This document shows, piece after piece, positions 47,590 to 56,417 of a stretch of DNA of 64,000 nt. A program made the translations under genes and the position numbers. This DNA is from Leptolyngbya sp. SIOISBB (lineage in GTDB: Bacteria > Cyanobacteriota > Cyanobacteriia > Phormidesmidales > Phormidesmidaceae). The stretch's first letter is position 1. Each line of letters opens with the position of its first letter. The stretch is from NCBI GenBank assembly GCA_010671905.1, contig JAAHII010000001.1, forward strand, positions 1,240,001-1,304,000, given 5' to 3'. The notes beneath the pieces are model-generated. The model searched no databases and was not told where the DNA came from. It worked only from the letters and a program-made list of their open reading frames with translations.

Positions 47590-47700
47590 CGGCCAAACGC
47601 TTTCAGCAAAGGAACGACAGCCCCTAGCCTATGGAGTGAATGCGGGCGCGGAAATGCTTTACCCCAAAGGCTTCTGGGATTAATTGATGACGCGCCCTAG
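47569..47700 (+). mobile_element. MITE-like element, family A, copy 5 (132 bp)
   Basis: Best preserved copy. CTAGGGGCTGTC at 47569 also pairs with GACAGCCCCTAG inside the element, forming a stem; the far end GATGACGCGCCCTAG pairs with the near end. It overlaps the methyltransferase 3' end by 21 bases and donates its stop codon. Confidence 0.8.
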
Positions 47701-47839
47701 CCGCCGCATAACAATGTTGTTGCAGTGGGCCATGGGGTCAGTATTGATTGTGAATGGCGGTTATTGCCAGCTACTGAGCAATCACGTTAGAGGGCATATA
47801 TCCATGATTATGAGGTAACCGTCCCACGCACATCGCTAG

Positions 47840-47893
47840 CTGAGCGGAGTCGAAGCGACAAACCAGCCAAAGCGTCCTTTCGACTCCGCTCAG
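47840..47893. repeat. Hairpin of CTGAGCGGAGTCGAA type
   Basis: CTGAGCGGAGTCGAA pairs perfectly with TTCGACTCCGCTCAG. It is a widespread cyanobacterial intergenic repeat; a fragment (GAGCGGAGTCGACG) occurs again near 52316 inside the giant-protein relic. Confidence 0.65.
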
Positions 47894-47928
47894 GGGACGC
47901 TTACGATATGAGGGGCTCAAAAATCCCG

Positions 47929-48174
47929 ATGAGTACAGACATTGAAACTGAAGACATTGCCACGTTGACTCATTTACATCGTGGACTTGACGATCAAGGC
48001 CCAGATGACTCTGACTTCGCCCGCAATATTTTGGACCACCTGGCTAAATTGCCCCGTCAGCAGAACATTTTCCCAGTGATGGAGCCAGGCGGCTGCCTGG
48101 CCCTCGGTCTCCCCTGGCGAGACGACAGAATACAAACTGTGACCAGAGTTAGCGCTTTTAGGTCACTGCCCTAA
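47929..48174 (+). CDS. Hypothetical small protein of 81 residues
   Basis: It starts MSTDIETEDIATLTHLHRGL, acidic and soluble, with FARNILDHLAKLP as a likely helix. No family recognised. The C-terminal half looks less protein-like, so only the N-terminal part may be real or the gene may be truncated. It precedes the Fe-S/AAA+ gene by 43 bp. Confidence 0.35.
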   Translation: MSTDIETEDIATLTHLHRGLDDQGPDDSDFARNILDHLAKLPRQQNIFPVMEPGGCLALGLPWRDDRIQTVTRVSAFRSLP

Positions 48175-48217
48175 ACTCAGGAGTTGCGAGGGCATCGATG
48201 GTGGTGGAGGTCAGATT

Positions 48218-50920
48218 TTGTCAGACTCATCTGGTCAATCAGTGGCGGCGGCTCGGTCCCAGTCATGGCCCTTGGGACATAACCTATCTGGGTTGACGCC
48301 CGCCAGTGCCGAGACGCTCGCAGAGCGCATTAACTGGCTGAGCTTTCACCGAATTTGGGGGCAGCTCGGGGCCGCCAGCTTGCAGGCGATCGCTCAAGCC
48401 CTCCAGTTGCTGACGGTAGACCCCGACACCCATCTCTATCAACAGGAGCAAACTGCGATCGGCCTCTATATTCTGCAATGGGGGGCCGTAGAGATTTACC
48501 GCCCGTCCTCGGTAGGTCGCACGCACATTTGCTATCGCAGTGCCGGAGATGTGCTGGGCTATGCCCCCCTGCTCATGGCGTCTGACCAGGCAACCTATCA
48601 AACCAGTGCGATCGCCCTGACGGCCAGTGCGATCTGGTTTCTCCAGCAAGCGGATTTTGAGCGCTTAGTCCGTACTCATCCCGATATCCAGATTCCGATT
48701 AATCGATTGCTGACTCAAGATCTGGCCCAATTTACGCAACGCATTGCCTGGGAAGAGATGCGCATTCAGAAACTCCAGGATTACATTCGTCCAGTGCCGA
48801 GCGAGGGTTCCCTGATGAGTCAGAGCAAAGCCGCTCAGAAATTAGCGCAGCAAGTAGACGAGGCGGCGCGGGGACTGGCTCCCATTTTCTTGCAGGCCGC
48901 GCCCGGCACGGGCAAAACCTTTGTGGCGGGGTATATCCATGGGCAATCGGGGCTGAAGCAGCAGCCGTTTGCCGAAATTGACTGTGCTCAACTGCCCCGC
49001 GACGAAAGCGGGCAGGTGCAATCAGACCGGTTGTTTGGCACCGCCGCTGGGCCCGTCTTGGGGGTGCTCGAACTCCTAGAACGAGGCACCCTACTCATCG
49101 ATAATGTGCAGTTATTGACGCTAGGCGATCGCGATCGCCTGACCACCTATCTGCAAACCGGCACCTTCACCCGCAATCCGGCCCCAGTTGGGGGCGATCG
49201 CGCCGACGCCAGCGGTCCTACGGCCCCACCAACAGTCAAATCTTGGGTGCGGCTAATGCTGGCCAGCCCTCATAAGCCGTCCGTGTCAGGCGTGCAGGGG
49301 CCGATCATCAAACTCTTTAGCCTGGCGCAGCGCAAGGATGATATTCCTCACTTTGCCCAACATTTTCTGGAAAAATTCTGTCGCGAGCAGAGGCGACCGA
49401 CGCTGCAACTCGATCAGGGCGATCGCCGTCGCCTGATCAGCTATGCCTATCCCGGCAACTTGGGCGAGCTAGCCGGTATTCTCCAACGGACAGTGATCAT
49501 GACCCCGCCTGATCAGAGCGTCATTCCCGAACCGGTCTTGTGGTCAGTACAATCCGAGAAGAATGCCTTTCGGATTGATTTGCTGAACCAACTGCCCTGG
49601 CTGCGCCAGTTTCTCCTGAGTCCGTGGTGGCCAGAACGGTTCTGGATAGTTGTGATGGGGCTGTTTATTCCCGTGACGGTGATGGGGTTCATTGGTCCTC
49701 AGACCCGTGACGCCAATATGGCCCTGAACTTTTTTTGGGCTTGGTGGTGGCCAGGGTATTTATTCCTGTTTGCCTTTGTGGGGCGGCTGTGGTGTGCCGT
49801 CTGCCCGTTTATGATTACCGGCGAGTGGCTGCGGCGGCTCTCGCTGTGGCTCTGGCCTCGGGAACTACTGCCCTGGCCCACCCAATGGCTGAATCGCTGG
49901 GGCGCTTGGTACCTGTTTGCCGGGTTTGTCGCGATTTACCTGTGGGAACATCTCTGGGATTTGCCCCATACCGCCTATTTATCGGCCTGGCTCTTACTCG
50001 TGATTACCGCTGGAGCCGTGATCGGCAGCCTGATTTATGAACGGCGGTTGTGGTGTCGTTATCTCTGTCCCATTGGGGGCATGAATGGTATGTTTGCCAA
50101 GCTCTCGATGGTCGAGGTGCGATCGGCCCAGCAGGTCTGTGGCAGTCAGTGCCAGACCTTTGGCTGCTATAAGGGCAGTCCGGCCACCCCGGTCACCTTT
50201 ACCCAGGCGCTCCCCACGGAGGGCCAAGCTACGGGGGGTTGTCCCCTCTACTCCCACCCGGCCCAATTACCAGACAACCGGGACTGTGTGCTGTGCATGA
50301 CCTGTCTCAAAGCCTGCCCAAACCGCTCAGTCCAGGTCAATCTCCGCTTTCCCGCCTCTGATCTGTTGGAAAATCATCGGCAATCGTGGGCGGAGGCAGC
50401 ACTGTTGCTCTTGCTATTGGGTGGTGTGTTCATGCACCACGATCACCAAATTCTCGGCTGGTTGGGGCAGGGCAATTGGCCCGTCGATGCGGCTCATCTG
50501 CTCCTGGGGACTCCCGTTGTGATCGGGCTGTTGGGGGCTCCAGCCCTGCTGACCTATGGGGCGCATCAAGTGGCGCGGCTGGGCGATCGCGAGATGCCAG
50601 GTTATCTCATCGCAGTCTATGCTTATCTGCCCTTGACTCTGGCAGCTAATCTGGCCCACTATATTCCCGCCGCCATGACCGAAGCGGGGCAAATTCTGCC
50701 GGTGATGGCCCGCACCTTTGGTTTCAGCGGCCAAGGATTCCCCACTCTCACCTGGAGTCCCGATGTGGCGGCATTTCTGCAAGGGGTCACTTTACTGTCT
50801 GGCGTCGTGTTTAGCGTGTACCCGCTGCTGCGCACGACCCATCGCCCTTGGCTCAGCAATTTGCCCCACCTCATGCTCATCGCGGGGCTGACGGTGATGT
50901 TTTTTAAGTTGATGGTGTAA
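48218..50920 (+). CDS. Cyclic-nucleotide-binding / AAA+ / membrane polyferredoxin fusion (NosR/NapH-like C-terminus)
   Basis: 900 residues. Residues 35-175 are a cNMP-binding beta roll. Residues 200-445 are a sigma54-activator-like AAA+ module (Walker A AAPGTGKT, Walker B-like GTLLIDNVQL, sensor region YAYPGNLGELAGILQR), but the GAFTGA loop is missing. From residue 465 there are about eleven membrane helices with CAVCPF, CRYLCPIGG and a ferredoxin motif CVLCMTCLKACPN, like NosR/NapH. The start is TTG, supported by GGAGG eight bases ahead. It could be a redox-gated membrane sensor or electron carrier; cyanobacteria lack sigma54. Confidence 0.8.
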   Translation: MSDSSGQSVAAARSQSWPLGHNLSGLTPASAETLAERINWLSFHRIWGQLGAASLQAIAQALQLLTVDPDTHLYQQEQTAIGLYILQWGAVEIYRPSSVGRTHICYRSAGDVLGYAPLLMASDQATYQTSAIALTASAIWFLQQADFERLVRTHPDIQIPINRLLTQDLAQFTQRIAWEEMRIQKLQDYIRPVPSEGSLMSQSKAAQKLAQQVDEAARGLAPIFLQAAPGTGKTFVAGYIHGQSGLKQQPFAEIDCAQLPRDESGQVQSDRLFGTAAGPVLGVLELLERGTLLIDNVQLLTLGDRDRLTTYLQTGTFTRNPAPVGGDRADASGPTAPPTVKSWVRLMLASPHKPSVSGVQGPIIKLFSLAQRKDDIPHFAQHFLEKFCREQRRPTLQLDQGDRRRLISYAYPGNLGELAGILQRTVIMTPPDQSVIPEPVLWSVQSEKNAFRIDLLNQLPWLRQFLLSPWWPERFWIVVMGLFIPVTVMGFIGPQTRDANMALNFFWAWWWPGYLFLFAFVGRLWCAVCPFMITGEWLRRLSLWLWPRELLPWPTQWLNRWGAWYLFAGFVAIYLWEHLWDLPHTAYLSAWLLLVITAGAVIGSLIYERRLWCRYLCPIGGMNGMFAKLSMVEVRSAQQVCGSQCQTFGCYKGSPATPVTFTQALPTEGQATGGCPLYSHPAQLPDNRDCVLCMTCLKACPNRSVQVNLRFPASDLLENHRQSWAEAALLLLLLGGVFMHHDHQILGWLGQGNWPVDAAHLLLGTPVVIGLLGAPALLTYGAHQVARLGDREMPGYLIAVYAYLPLTLAANLAHYIPAAMTEAGQILPVMARTFGFSGQGFPTLTWSPDVAAFLQGVTLLSGVVFSVYPLLRTTHRPWLSNLPHLMLIAGLTVMFFKLMV

Positions 50921-50943
50921 CTGTTCAAAGCAGAGATGAGGTG

Positions 50944-51183
50944 ATGGTGCAGCAGTCGTTTGAATCTAAATACCCGCATATTGACCGTTGGGTGCATGAG
51001 CACCAGGGCTGGATTGCCATCGGTTATGACCCAAATGGGCCGTTAACGTCGTTTGTGCGAGCCTTCGATATGGGCGGCATGCCTTGGGAAGGAGAGGATG
51101 ACTACGCATCGCTGGATGAGGCCCTTCGAGATCTGGATGTCAATATCGGAGCCTACTTGCAAGAACTTTACGGGGAGGCGTAA
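50944..51183 (+). CDS. Hypothetical small soluble protein of 79 residues
   Basis: It reads MVQQSFESKYPHIDRWVHEH, acidic overall, with YASLDEALRDLDVNIGAYLQ as a C-terminal helix. Not recognised. It lies 23 bp after the Fe-S/AAA+ gene with GATGAGGTG ahead and 45 bp before cysK, so operon membership is likely. Confidence 0.6.
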   Translation: MVQQSFESKYPHIDRWVHEHQGWIAIGYDPNGPLTSFVRAFDMGGMPWEGEDDYASLDEALRDLDVNIGAYLQELYGEA

Positions 51184-51227
51184 AGGGGAAGCAATCGCCC
51201 ATAACAGGGTTTCCCAAATGAACGATC

Positions 51228-52169
51228 ATGCGAATTTACAACGACGTTACCGCCACGATTGGGTATACACCGCTGGTCAAACTCCAGCGGCTGCCACAGC
51301 AATTTGGCTGTGTAGCCGAGATGGTCTTAAAGCTGGAGGGGGTGAACTCAGCCAAGTCGGTGAAAGATCGCATTGCCCTGAGTATGATCGAGGCCGCCGA
51401 GCAGGCTGGGCTGATTCAACCTGGGGTCTCAACGATTGTGGAAGCCACCTCTGGGAATACGGGAATCGGTCTGGCGATGGTCTGCGCGGCGAAAGGATAT
51501 CGCCTCATCCTCACCATGCCTGATCACATGAGCCCAGAGCGTCAGCAAATCGTCCGGGCCTATGGGGCCGAAGTCATTCTGACCCCAGGAAACGCAGATA
51601 TGGCCGGGGCGATCGCCCGGGCCAACGAGCTTTTAGCGACCCTCCCCCATACTTTTTCACCCCAGCAATTTAGCAATCCCGCCAACCCCAAAATTCATTA
51701 CGAAACCACAGGGCCGGAAATCTGGCAGGATACCGCCGGACAGATCGATGTGTTCGTCGTGGGAGTAGGCACGGGTGGCACCTTGACCGGGGCGGGGCAT
51801 TATCTCAAACAACAGCAGCCCAAGCTGAAGATTGTGGCGGTAGAACCCGCCAGCAGTGCGGTCTTGAGCGGTCAACCCGCCGGGTTGCATGACCTTCAGG
51901 GCCTAGGTGCGGGCTTTATCCCCGATGTGCTACGGGTTGATTTAATCGATGAAATCATTCCCGTCACAGAGGCACAAGCCTATGACTTGGGACGCCAGTT
52001 GGCCCAGCAAGAAGGTCTGCTCAGCGGCATTTCCACCGGGGCCGTAGTATTCGCCGCCCTGCAGGTAGGTCAACGGCCTGAGCATCAGGGGCAACGGATT
52101 GTGGCGATTCAACCCAGTGGCGGTGAACGGTATCTGAGTACACCCATGTGGGACGGTGGGAGACGCTAG
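51228..52169 (+). CDS. cysK: Cysteine synthase (O-acetylserine sulfhydrylase)
   Basis: 313 residues. The PLP lysine is in EGVNSAKSVKDRIALSMI (SVKDR). The substrate loop is EATSGNTGIGLA, and the phosphate-binding glycine loop is GVGTGGTLTGAG. The C-terminal GLLSGISTGAVVFAAL fits the PLP nitrogen Ser region. It makes cysteine from O-acetylserine and sulfide, so it also fixes sulfide in this sulfide-related island. Its 3' end abuts the relic of the giant minus-strand gene. Confidence 0.93.
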   Translation: MRIYNDVTATIGYTPLVKLQRLPQQFGCVAEMVLKLEGVNSAKSVKDRIALSMIEAAEQAGLIQPGVSTIVEATSGNTGIGLAMVCAAKGYRLILTMPDHMSPERQQIVRAYGAEVILTPGNADMAGAIARANELLATLPHTFSPQQFSNPANPKIHYETTGPEIWQDTAGQIDVFVVGVGTGGTLTGAGHYLKQQQPKLKIVAVEPASSAVLSGQPAGLHDLQGLGAGFIPDVLRVDLIDEIIPVTEAQAYDLGRQLAQQEGLLSGISTGAVVFAALQVGQRPEHQGQRIVAIQPSGGERYLSTPMWDGGRR

Positions 52170-54347
52170 TGCCGTTTACAGGCTCGCTCTCGTCGGTGAG
52201 GAACTGCTGATCTGGGTCATCAGGGACGATGAAGGTTTGGCTGAGCTGGCTGAGGAGGGGGCTGTCTTCGGTGAGGGAGACGGCAGTGGCGGTGGGCAGT
52301 TGCGTGGTCGGGTCACTGAGCGGAGTCGACGTGACTGCGCCGCGACTGTGCCACTGCTCAAGCAGGGCTTCGAAGTCGCCATTGGTGATGCCGACTAGTG
52401 GGGTGCTGCTGTGGGGCGCACTGAGGATGGTTTGGGTCGGGTCGCTGCTGGTGCTGCGGATGATGTCCAGAATCTGGAGCTCTAGCTCGGAGGGGAGCTT
52501 GCGGATGCCGGGGGCGAGGTAGGGGCTGAGGAGGCGGTAGGGGTCGACGAGGTGGCTGCCGTCGGCGGAGAGGGGGGCAGTAATATCGCCAGCGGTGAAG
52601 CTGCCGTCTTGAACGTGTTGGTCGAAGGCGGTGTAGCCTTGGATGAAGCCTGCCAGGTGGCCCAGTTCGTGCAGAAGGGTGGTCAGCAGATCATAGCGGC
52701 CATAGGCGGCGGAGTCTGCGGTAGCCTGGAGGTTGAATTCTGAATTTTGAATTTTGAATTCTGAATGCTCCCAGGGGGTGGGGTCGATGAACCAGCCGGT
52801 GCCGTTGGCGTCATTGTCGATGAGGATGGTGCCTGCGATGGGCTGGCCATCAGCGTTAAAGCGGGTGAGTTGCGCTTCGGCGAGTTGGCCGGTGGGGAGG
52901 TTAGTGATCTTGAAAGTGATACCTGATTCACTTAGCCATGAAGCAAAGTGTGCCAAGTTCATATCATGAAGTACTGACGAGCTATCGTGACTATCGGCAT
53001 GGAAACTGGTAAGCGCATTAGACCAATCTATGTAAGCTGTGAGGAACTGGTTCGGCGATACAACGCTGGCGAAAGAAGATTCGCTGGTGTCCATCTCACC
53101 GGTCCCAAAGGCCCCGCTTTTCTTAAGGGCGTGTGTTTGAAGCAAATCGATTTGGCTGGAGCGATCCTCGAAAGTGCTGTACTCAGCGATGTCGATCTGA
53201 GCTATGCCAACCTGCAGGGGGTTCGGCTCTCCCACTCGCAGCTCTCTCTCGTTGATTTCACCGATGCTGATTTGACTGGGGCTAACTTCCGCTTCTCTAT
53301 CCTCTATTACTGCAACCTGGAAGTTACTATTGCTCGCGATGTCAATTTCTTCCACGCCAGCTTCGAGGGCTCTTCCTTGCATCGAGCGATTCTGGAGCGT
53401 GCTAATTTCACCCAGGCCAACATGAGCAAGCTGAGTCTGTCCGGAAACGCTGCCTCCGTTGAGATCCAATACATGCACGTTCCTGACGCTGTTTTCTGGG
53501 ATACTACCTTGCCAGATGGCACTTACTTCAAGGGGTCCATGATCTACGACCAACCAGGAACTTGAGTTCGAATCGAGAGCGAGCAAAGGCGCGGAAGGCC
53601 GAATGATACCGTAGTCCTTGCGCTGCTCAAGCACTGCCTCAATTTCGTCTGGCAGATCTGAGAAAAGATCTAGCCCAGTTAAATCTTCTATCTCATCAAT
53701 AGAAACTATTGTGCTAAATGCGGAGTCTATCCAGTCTTCATTACCATGAACGGCATTGGTCATAAACACACCAAACGCCTTCGCCTCAAGGTTGATTTCA
53801 GAAGCAGATTGCCCGATCTTTTCAGGGATCAGAACTACCTTCCATAGATATTCAGGAATATCTACGAGAATATTTTCTTGTCTTAGTGTTGTGCTACCTA
53901 GAGATCCATCTCTTCCCGTGACCACATAAGCTTCTTTTTGACCGTTGGAGTTGTTGACAAATCTTGTTAAATCCTTTTCCAATCCCTGCCAAGCAAGAGC
54001 ACTAAAAGATTCAGGAAAAGCATTTGTCGTTAGGAACGTTTGCAATTGATCTTTAGCAATGTAGTAGTGTTCATTGCTGTCAGGGTTTACGTTGTGACTT
54101 TTAACAACACGGAAACGGTCTTCTCTGGGTAGCTGGTGACCGTTCGTGCCGTAGCCAAGGTCAGCCCCAGCATAGCTTTCAACTTTATTGGAAAATGGAA
54201 GCGCGTAATCAGAGCTGAAGCTAGGCCTTTGAGGATTGGGTGTACCATCTGGGCGAGCAGACCATGAACTATCTAGTCTGTAACTTACCCAATTGGGAGT
54301 CTTCAAAGAGTCATTGTACGAAGCTGCATATTCTGTTTTTCGATCAA
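52170..54347 (-). pseudogene. Giant surface-type protein, relic D (repeat and zincin-like C-terminal region)
   Basis: About 725 codons in the frame running from 54347 down. Order: KTPNWVSYRLDSSW, then a variable domain, then a STxQ/DIAxY-type repeat block that is exactly antisense to the pentapeptide gene at 52999-53565, then LPTGQLAEAQLTRFNADGQP, WFIDPTPWE, and a zinc-protease-like LLTTLLHELGHLAGF. The third zinc ligand expected of matrixins is not obvious. The C-terminus is lost: past 52170 the frame only reads cysK antisense. SEFKIQNSEFN is coded by a short inserted repeat. Large secreted cyanobacterial proteins share this layout. Confidence 0.65.
52999..53565 (+). CDS. Pentapeptide-repeat protein nested antisense in relic D
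   Basis: 188 residues from the ATG at 52999 (GTG 52987 alternative). The conserved leader CEELVRRYNAGERRFAGVHL is followed by degenerate pentapeptides (LAGAILESAVLSDVDLSYANL) and ends in LPDGTYFKGSM, near the usual pentapeptide-family ending. The minus strand is open codon-for-codon through the entire gene. No TTA, CTA or TCA codon is used. Whether both strands are expressed cannot be told from sequence. Confidence 0.55.
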   Translation: METGKRIRPIYVSCEELVRRYNAGERRFAGVHLTGPKGPAFLKGVCLKQIDLAGAILESAVLSDVDLSYANLQGVRLSHSQLSLVDFTDADLTGANFRFSILYYCNLEVTIARDVNFFHASFEGSSLHRAILERANFTQANMSKLSLSGNAASVEIQYMHVPDAVFWDTTLPDGTYFKGSMIYDQPGT

Positions 54348-54773
54348 ATAGTTGTTGCTGTCAAAGCCTGCCTCTTGCCCATTGAGAGTAGGATTGCCCA
54401 ATGCCAAATGCTCACTGCCAAAGCTTATGTTGTCAATGTATATGGTTTTGTTTCCATGCACCTCAATCCTCAGTGACTTTGCCACCTTGCCATACAGCTC
54501 CTGTGGAATATTGAGATGGAAGGTCTCAAATCCTTTGGAGGCATATCCAACTCTGTTGACTTGAGATTGGAAGTAAGGCTGGGAAAATTTTCCTATGATA
54601 TTGCCGTTTGCATCTATACCGAAAAGAGGATCGACTTCGCGCAGATCTATCGATGGAATATATCCATTGCCACTGGCATCCCTTAGTGGTGCAGAAAAGT
54701 CCTGTAAGTATTGATATAGCTGGATTCTCATGTTGAGAAGGGGAGGCATCCATGAGAGGCTGAAGTTCCCCAA
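54303..54773 (-). pseudogene. Giant surface-type protein, relic C
   Basis: Encodes MRIQLYQYLQDFSAPLRDAS, IDLREVDPLFGIDANGN and IEVHGNKTIYIDNISFGSEH, a beta-rich segment. Reading A3 at 54346-54348 as A4 joins it in frame to relic D (NNYFDRKTEYAASYNDSLKTPNW), so C and D were one gene. Its upstream end at about 54775 meets transposase-like DNA. Confidence 0.6.
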
Positions 54774-54788
54774 CTAACAACCTTTACC

Positions 54789-54860
54789 ATGGCGACTCCC
54801 CGGCTCTATCGTCAACTGATGACCCAACTGCGTCAATGGGTGCATGCTGTCGGGTTCTGA
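54789..54860 (+). mobile_element. Short remnant of a transposase start
   Basis: ATPRLYRQLMTQLRQWV followed by a stop. It reads like the first residues of an IS4-type transposase. It separates relic B from relic C and was probably left by an insertion and deletion. Confidence 0.35.
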
Positions 54861-55666
54861 GAGGTTAGATTATGACTCGTGAAGAACTTCTCGAAAGATA
54901 TGCCGCTGGGGAAAGAGATTTCTCTGGGATAGGCTTGGATGATGTCGATATCAGTAACGCCGATTTGAGGGAGGCTGATTTCAGTGGTGCCAGCATGAAC
55001 CAATTCTTCGCGGACGGTGCGAATTTGAGTAATACCAAACTGATCAGTTCTAGGCTCTACCAAGCTGGATTTACTGAAACTAATCTTGTCGGAGCTGATT
55101 TGAGTCGTGCTGATCTTGGAGACTGTTCCTTCCTGAGAGCCAACTTGAGTGGAGCTAACTTGAGTGGAGCTAACTTGAGTGGAGCTAACTTGTTTATGGC
55201 TGAACTCAGAGATGCCGACTTGAGCGGAGCTATCTTCTGTGAGACCTACATGCCAGATGGGAGCATTCGTAACGACAGTACCAGCGTTGCGGAAAGCTGA
55301 GGTGTAAAAGTCTTCTTCATCGGCTAACAATGATGCGCTTAAAAAAGCATTGATAGGGTTATCTCCAGGCCACGTAAAAGAACGATTCTCAATAACATCT
55401 TGGATTTCTTTGGATACGCTAGATAGAAAGTCGTATTGAATACCACTATCTCCATTTATTCCGTCTTCAAAGTTGAGACGATTCTCAAGCTGTCGAACCG
55501 TTAAAATCTCAGCGCCACCCACACCTTTTTCATAACCTTCAAACCACTGCTTATACTTTCGACCAAAAGTTCCTGGTTGTAGCGGTTCCGCATTAGGAGA
55601 GTAGATTGCAAACGCCCTTGTATTACTTTCGTTGATTTCGTCAATATTTATTCCGTTAGTGTCTGT
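54833..55666 (-). pseudogene. Giant surface-type protein, relic B
   Basis: Open from the IS edge (TDTNGINIDEINESNTRAFA) through QPGTFGRKYKQWFEGYEKG, SSVSKEIQDVIENRSF, then SSAQVGISEFSHKQV and three STQVS repeats, to ISFEKFFTSHNL and a stop. The repeat part is exactly antisense to the pentapeptide gene at 54872-55300. The gene is cut by the IS on one side and by transposon debris on the other. Confidence 0.6.
54872..55300 (+). CDS. Pentapeptide-repeat protein nested antisense in relic B
   Basis: 142 residues. The leader MTREELLERYAAGERDFSGI and the ending ETYMPDGSIRND are canonical for cyanobacterial pentapeptide proteins. Three perfect tandem 15-bp units encode ANLSG. Every leucine codon is TTG, CTG, CTT or CTC and no serine is TCA, which leaves the complementary strand open in register. 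It could be expressed or be a shadow of the minus-strand repeat. Confidence 0.55.
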   Translation: MTREELLERYAAGERDFSGIGLDDVDISNADLREADFSGASMNQFFADGANLSNTKLISSRLYQAGFTETNLVGADLSRADLGDCSFLRANLSGANLSGANLSGANLFMAELRDADLSGAIFCETYMPDGSIRNDSTSVAES

Positions 55667-55739
55667 AAGTTTTCGCCACCTTTAGCCATGAGTAGTTGAG
55701 GTGTAATCGGAAAGGTCCGCCCTGTAGGAACCGCCTTTC

Positions 55740-56099
55740 ATGAACATCAGCGACCGCGAAGCCCAAATCGTGCGCATCCAATCAACAAGCTTCCAACCGG
55801 AATTGCCATCCGCACTGGCGGCAACCTTGCGGCAAGCCGTGTTGGCGGTCACGAAAGTCACCCTCGAAGCCGCGTTGGTTGAAGAACGCGCTTCCCAACG
55901 AGCGCGGCAACCGGTATCTCTAGGCCGACGCTCAGGGTCCTTCACGCGGGTGCTCGACACCGAGCAAGGTCGCATCGATGCGCTTCGGGTGCCGAAGTTG
56001 AGGAGTGGCAACAAAGACACGACTTGGCAATTTACGAGCAGAGGAAAATTTACAAGTAGCAAGGTACTTGCTCAAATCGGCTTGCTGCCTGGAAAATAA
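55740..56099 (+). pseudogene. N-terminal fragment of an IS256/Mutator-type transposase
   Basis: The sequence RRSGSFTRVLDTEQGRIDAL then RVPKLRSGNK is the conserved N-terminal region of this transposase group. After GNKDTTW the reading leaves the family. The first 60 residues are a predicted helical DNA-binding part. Confidence 0.6.
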
Positions 56100-56417
56100 A
56101 ATAAACGTCACAGAAAGATTCTGGTCAACCACTGACCCGTTTCGATGAGTTCGTACAGCCCAGCGATCGCTGAGCATCTTGCCAACTGAATGAGGAGACT
56201 GTCTCTAAACAACGAGCATTCGGTGAGTCATGCAGTGATGTCAGGGCGAGTGAAAGTCATGCCACAGGCGGCATCCGAGGCGGAGCAATCCGGGGGAAGA
56301 AAACCTCGTCCAGGGAACTCGAGGATGTTGTGACCATCGAGGTTGTTGCTGACAGGCAGTTAGCAACCATTTTTTGATGAGCAGAAAAAATTAACAGCTT
56401 AAATAACCTGCCAAGTC
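56100..56417. other. Unexplained insert separating the transposase pieces
   Basis: About 320 bp, non-coding, with structured G-rich segments (GCGAGTGAAAGTCATGCC; GGGAACTCGAGG) that loosely recall group II intron domain I. No domain V or reverse transcriptase is present, so this is only a resemblance. Confidence 0.25.

Noticed and set aside
56100-56417. Group II intron
   Set aside because: Only loose similarity to domain I; no domain V, no maturase, and the flanking exons duplicate a motif instead of joining cleanly.
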